DNA from: Vibrio splendidus 12E03
GTDB lineage: Bacteria > Pseudomonadota > Gammaproteobacteria > Enterobacterales > Vibrionaceae
Length of the DNA: 59,559 nt
Assembly: GCF_000272105.2 (NCBI RefSeq)
Contig: NZ_AJZD02000066.1
Coordinates: 1-59,559 of the forward strand
Direction: 5' to 3'
Position 1 is the stretch's first letter, and each line of letters begins with the position of its first letter. Shown here piece after piece: positions 56,138 through 59,559 of the stretch. Below the pieces are notes generated by a model, which worked only from the letters and a program-made list of their open reading frames with translations, searched no databases and was not told the DNA's origin. A program made the translations under genes and the position numbers.

Positions 56138-56294
56138 AGCTCAATTGAAGGCTGACTACCTTACTAAATTGTTTGGTATGGAAACCGCAAGATGCACAAG
56201 TAAACTTCTCTCCACTTTCTGAAAGCAGATACTCGTCGTGTTGGCACAAAGGGCATGTAATCTCGTCGGTGTTTGGTGTTTCTGTTTTATTCAT
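56079..56294 (-). CDS. Small zinc-ribbon protein, 71 aa
   Basis: Two CxxC knuckles 18 residues apart (CPLC...CASC) make a treble-clef-type zinc ribbon. RBS AGGTGACACATA before the ATG. Its 3' 59 bp overlap the 3' end of the convergent HAD gene, an unusual but possible layout. Function unknown. Confidence 0.6.
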   Translation of the reverse strand: MNKTETPNTDEITCPLCQHDEYLLSESGEKFTCASCGFHTKQFSKVVSLQLSSTPPKLQNSIYHNLSSACH

Positions 56295-56475
56295 TATGTG
56301 TCACCTGCAGCAAGAGGGTAAGCGAAAAAAGACCCGTTCAATTAGATTACTCCTAAGCTCGAATATTAGACAGTTCTGACACTTCTTAATCTCTCCTTTG
56401 CGACTTGCTTCATGGTAATTGATAATATCATCGTTATTAACCATGGTTCTTGTAATGTTATTAAACAAAAGCCAA

Positions 56476-56500
56476 AAAGAAAGGACCCATTACGAGTCCT
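56476..56500 (-). terminator. Terminator of the MCP gene
   Basis: AGGACTC / GGGTCCT on the minus strand (56500-56494 with 56488-56482, one T-G pair), followed by TTCTTTTTGG. Confidence 0.6.
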
Positions 56501-56544
56501 CATTAGTTTGTTTTCAATTCACGCCGCTAGTCGCCAGTTGAGTC

Positions 56545-57969
56545 TTAAGTGCGGTAGCGTGCCAACGTCTGAGACAGAGAAACCGACGCTTCTGTTAGCC
56601 TAGATACGCCATTTGACGAATTCTGAGCCACGTCTTTAATCACATCGGATTGGCTGCGAATATCGTTAAGTTCTGCTGCAATCGTATTGGCAACGTTACT
56701 TTGCTCATCGGCTGATGTTGCGATTTGGATACTCATGTCCATTAGTGCTTGAGCTGAATCTGCAATCGAGTTTACGTCGTGACCAATGTTTGAAATCAGC
56801 TGGCTACTGGTTTGCGCTTGATCAACCGTTTGTTCGGTGATCTTCGCGATATTTTGACTCTCTTGTTGTAAGCGCTCAATCATCGCTTGGATTTCAACAG
56901 TAGCCGACTGAGTGCGGCTTGCCAGTGTTCTAACTTCATCAGCAACAACTGCGAAACCTCGGCCTTGTTCGCCTGCACGAGCCGCTTCAATCGCGGCATT
57001 CAGAGCAAGTAAGTTAGTTTGCTCTGAAATAGCGTTAATCGTCGTGATGACTTCATTAATTTGGCTCGTATTCACATTCAAGCTAGTAACAGAAGATGAG
57101 GTTTGCTCAATCAAAGAAGAAAGGGTGGTGATCTCTGAGATTGCTTGTTGGACCTTCGCATGGCTATCGTTGATTTGTTGAGCATCTTGCTCTGTTTGTT
57201 CAGTTGAGCGTGCAGAGATGTTAGAGACTTCATTGGCTGACGCTGTCATCTGATCCATTGCTGTCGCTACAGAGTCAAGAGACGCATTCTGGCTCATGAT
57301 TTGTGTTTCGCTGCGCTTCATCTCTGTTTCGAAAGAAGCCGATGTTTCGCTTAGCGTTGCTGCACTGTGGTTTACGTTGTTGACTAACTCACTAAGCGTG
57401 TCCATTGAACGGTCAAGCGCACAACCAATCGTGCCGAATTCATCACGGCCAGGGTGGAAGCCAAGGCGTGATGTTAAGTCACCATCACCAATCTTTTGAG
57501 TCGTTGAATAAAGAACCCAAAGTGCGCCGCCTAGGAAAGTCGCTACCCAGTAACAGAAAAGACCAAAAGGCACACACCACAAGAAGCTAAGTAATAAAGT
57601 GTACAGTGCTTGCTGCTTTTGATTCTGTATATCGTTAGTTGAAACGGTAAGTGAGTAGTAGTTGCCATCCTGTGCGAGTGCTGTGGCAGTCACAGAACCA
57701 TTATTTGAAATAGTGGTTTGTTGAGCGCGAGTTTGCTGGCTAACAGAGCGAACAGATGCAGGGGAATCTGATGCTGATAAAATGCCTTGCAGTTGATACT
57801 CGACCTGCTGTTTTGCAGTTACGTCAATGTGTTCCATTTTGTTGACGTAGTTCAGTCCAGCTAGGCTTGCCAGAGCGGCAAAAAAGATTAAGAAAATAAC
57901 CCAAAACTTGTCGTTGATCGACATTTTGATAAACAGTTTGTCTATCGTTCGAAATTGTACTTCTTTCAT
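56545..57969 (-). CDS. Methyl-accepting chemotaxis protein, short sensor
   Basis: A 474-residue receptor: first membrane helix (about 20-42), a short periplasmic loop of about 75 residues, then a double-length hydrophobic stretch (about 120-155), HAMP, and a signalling hairpin tip [20 protein letters not shown]. It lacks a full Cache or four-helix sensor, so it may sense through its membrane region or a partner protein. The GGAG ribosome-binding site is inside a perfect hairpin. Confidence 0.92.
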   Translation of the reverse strand: MKEVQFRTIDKLFIKMSINDKFWVIFLIFFAALASLAGLNYVNKMEHIDVTAKQQVEYQLQGILSASDSPASVRSVSQQTRAQQTTISNNGSVTATALAQDGNYYSLTVSTNDIQNQKQQALYTLLLSFLWCVPFGLFCYWVATFLGGALWVLYSTTQKIGDGDLTSRLGFHPGRDEFGTIGCALDRSMDTLSELVNNVNHSAATLSETSASFETEMKRSETQIMSQNASLDSVATAMDQMTASANEVSNISARSTEQTEQDAQQINDSHAKVQQAISEITTLSSLIEQTSSSVTSLNVNTSQINEVITTINAISEQTNLLALNAAIEAARAGEQGRGFAVVADEVRTLASRTQSATVEIQAMIERLQQESQNIAKITEQTVDQAQTSSQLISNIGHDVNSIADSAQALMDMSIQIATSADEQSNVANTIAAELNDIRSQSDVIKDVAQNSSNGVSRLTEASVSLSQTLARYRT

Positions 57970-57974
57970 AAAAA

Positions 57975-58000
57975 CTCCACGGTAAATCCTTTACCGTGGA
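57975..58000 (-). promoter_or_regulatory. Hairpin enclosing the MCP ribosome-binding site
   Basis: On the minus strand TCCACGGTAAA-GGA-TTTACCGTGGA (58000-57976), an 11-bp perfect stem with a 3-nt loop. Its 3' arm ends in GGAG, the Shine-Dalgarno 5 nt before the ATG. Confidence 0.65.
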
Positions 58001-58117
58001 CTCTAAATAACCAACCTCAATAAAAATGTGATATCAATCGACTAATTGTGAAAATTAATGATAGCGCGTTGCCAATTATGAGAACTGAATCAAGTAAATT
58101 AGTTATGTATGGGTTTA

Positions 58118-59341
58118 TTAGCCTAAAGAAGGCAATAACCCTACTGAAATAAGAATTTGAACGCCAATGATAAACACGCCAACGCTACCCGCCAAAAACA
58201 ACGCTTTGCTACCGCCTAATACTTGGTAACTGGCCTCTGCAGATTGAGGTTTTGCAGAGAAATCAGTGTAGCGAACCTTATAGACCATCACTGTTGGTAA
58301 TAGAATCGCGAGCACTGAAAGTGCAATGGCTGCATAGCCTAAAGCCATTATAAAACCTTGTGGGTAAAATAAGGCAAAACCCAGTGGCGGTAAGAAGGTG
58401 ATAGCGGCTGTCTTAACACGTTTTGCATTGCCTAGTTTCTTGCTCAGTGAGTCGCCCATGAATTCAAATAAGCCTAAGCTCACACCAATAAAAGATGTCA
58501 GCAGTGCAAGGTCCGCGAATACACCGACGATCACGCTTAGGTTGGATTGATGAACAGTTTGCGATAGTGAGACTAATAACGCGCCCAAACTTGTGTCCGA
58601 TAATAGCTGCTCTTGGCTAATCACACCCAAAGTAACACTTTGCCAGAAAACGTAGATAACCAGAGGCAGTGCAGAGCCAATAATCATAACCTTACGTAAA
58701 GAACGAACGTCACCATCTAGGTATCGAACGATTGATGGGATGCTGCCGTGGAAACCAAAAGAGGTAAATACAACAGGAATTGCAGCTACAATTAGGCCTT
58801 GCTGTAAAGGCATGCTCATTAAGTATTGAGAGGTAATGTTTGGAGCCAGGAAGCTGAGTACCAGAACCATTGCGATAAGCTTTAAGCCAAACAAAACACG
58901 GTTAACTTTATCAACACTGTGTGTACCAATCGTCACAACGCCGGCAACTAACAGAGTAAATAGAAGCGTGGTGATTTGACCATTGAGTTCGATACCCGCG
59001 ATATCCGAAATACGTTGGTTAAATTGCGCGCCGCCGCCAGCTATGTATGCCGCACACAGAGCGTAGAAAAGAAACATCACCGCGAAGCTCGCAATCCACT
59101 TTCCTTTTGTCCCTAAAATGGTGTGAGCTAACGTGTGTAGGGTAGCGTCAGATTCTGCGAATTGGTGAAGCTCTACCATTAATAGCGCAGTAAAAGCCAT
59201 TAATGCCCATAAACCCAGCATCAAGAAAAGTGAAGTTGAAAAGCCAATACCTGCAGAAGCAAGTGGAAGAGCGAGCATGCCAGCACCAATGGTTGTGCCT
59301 GCAATGAGCAAAGTACTACCAAAAACCTTTGATTTATTCAT
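58118..59341 (-). CDS. tyrP: Aromatic amino acid transporter, TyrP type
   Basis: A 407-residue HAAAP-family permease with 11 predicted helices that imports tyrosine (or tryptophan) with protons. It parallels E. coli TyrP throughout: AGTTIGAGMLALPLASAGIGF, PVVFTSFGFHGSIPSIVRYLDG, FLPPLGFALFYPQGFIMALGYA. Monocistronic here. A perfect TyrR box about 145 bp upstream supports the tyrosine call over the Mtr/TnaB paralogues. Confidence 0.92.
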   Translation of the reverse strand: MNKSKVFGSTLLIAGTTIGAGMLALPLASAGIGFSTSLFLMLGLWALMAFTALLMVELHQFAESDATLHTLAHTILGTKGKWIASFAVMFLFYALCAAYIAGGGAQFNQRISDIAGIELNGQITTLLFTLLVAGVVTIGTHSVDKVNRVLFGLKLIAMVLVLSFLAPNITSQYLMSMPLQQGLIVAAIPVVFTSFGFHGSIPSIVRYLDGDVRSLRKVMIIGSALPLVIYVFWQSVTLGVISQEQLLSDTSLGALLVSLSQTVHQSNLSVIVGVFADLALLTSFIGVSLGLFEFMGDSLSKKLGNAKRVKTAAITFLPPLGFALFYPQGFIMALGYAAIALSVLAILLPTVMVYKVRYTDFSAKPQSAEASYQVLGGSKALFLAGSVGVFIIGVQILISVGLLPSLG

Positions 59342-59466
59342 TGTATATAATTCTTTACGTTAGGGTGTGTTTTCATTGTAATTCTTCTAGCTTAAGCGCA
59401 TAAACCCAAAGAATATCTCGATTTTTAAGTATTCTGATTGAGTTTAATTCCAAATGCAATCTCTAA

Positions 59467-59503
59467 TGTAATTAAAAATATCCACTGTAAATTAATATTT
59501 ACA
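59467..59503. promoter_or_regulatory. Strong TyrR box (with weak neighbour) upstream of tyrP
   Basis: TGTAAATTAATATTTACA (59486-59503) fits the TyrR consensus TGTAAA-N6-TTTACA exactly. TGTAATTAAAAATATCCA (59467-59484) is a partial second box. Paired strong and weak TyrR boxes are the established layout at E. coli tyrP. Confidence 0.75.
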
Positions 59504-59535
59504 ATAATGAGTGACAGGGCATCAGAAATGTCTAA

Positions 59536-59547
59536 GCAAACGTTTGA
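59536..59547. promoter_or_regulatory. PurR-type core near window end
   Basis: GCAAACGTTTGA matches the PurR core at 11 of 12 positions. It lies close to the window end, so the gene it may serve is unknown. Confidence 0.4.
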
Positions 59548-59559
59548 CCATGATCTGCT

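Noticed and set aside
1..59559. CRISPR arrays, tRNA/rRNA genes, insertion sequences, prophage
   Set aside because: No regularly spaced repeats, cloverleaf, rRNA motifs, transposase or phage structural genes were seen.

Overview
This 59.6 kb window is bacterial, gene dense and free of rRNA, tRNA, CRISPR or insertion sequences. The gene content fits a marine Vibrio, most likely chromosome II of a Splendidus-clade-type species (inference). Pointers are a VxrA/VxrB-type envelope-stress two-component system, a vibriolysin-type M4 protease, a GlyGly-CTERM trypsin-like protease, a delta-class carbonic anhydrase and a gcvP-gcvH-glyA // XRE-cupin-gcvT locus arranged as on Vibrio chromosome II.

Layout. 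1-3 kb: 3' end of a giant cadherin-like tandem-repeat protein. 3-7 kb: an RpoS-like sigma factor, then a receiver-TPR regulator interrupted by a frameshift and an Hpt protein. 7-11 kb: EmrAB-type efflux pair with a divergent LysR regulator. 11-16 kb: vxrA-vxrB-DUF2861 followed by a glycoside-hydrolase-like gene broken by one in-frame stop. 16.5-21.5 kb: PEBP protein, AraC regulator, CynX/NimT-type MFS, D-serine dehydratase and a nucleotidyltransferase. 21.6-23 kb: a second-type trpS behind a leader peptide with tandem Trp codons. 23-32 kb: lipoproteins, M4 protease, VOC protein, delta carbonic anhydrase plus a decayed partial copy of it, LysE exporter, MCP and type IV pilin. 32-35 kb: MATE pump, a lone DUF3644/HEPN-like gene and a 35-aa membrane protein. 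35-43 kb: glycine cleavage and serine hydroxymethyltransferase. 43-48 kb: serine protease, small regulators, arfB, HAD phosphatase and diguanylate cyclase. 48.5-52.5 kb: formate-THF ligase, inosine-guanosine kinase and CreA. 52.6-59.5 kb: small lipoprotein, HD-GYP phosphodiesterase, YieH-like HAD, zinc-ribbon protein, MCP and TyrP.

Themes. One-carbon and purine metabolism (gcvPH, glyA, gcvT, fhs, gsk) is marked by PurR-type boxes. Aromatic amino acid handling appears twice, in the trpS leader and in a perfect TyrR box before tyrP. Cyclic-di-GMP turnover (GGDEF and HD-GYP), two MCPs and two phosphorelay systems give a signalling-rich accessory segment.

The observations most worth checking are these: the A AAA AAG TGA frameshift site in the receiver-TPR gene; the trpS leader, which combines Trp-codon stalling with a hairpin over the trpS ribosome-binding site; the nonsense codon in the gene behind vxrC; the HEPN RX4H motif in the DUF3644 protein; and the carbonic anhydrase relic next to an 8-bp tandem repeat.
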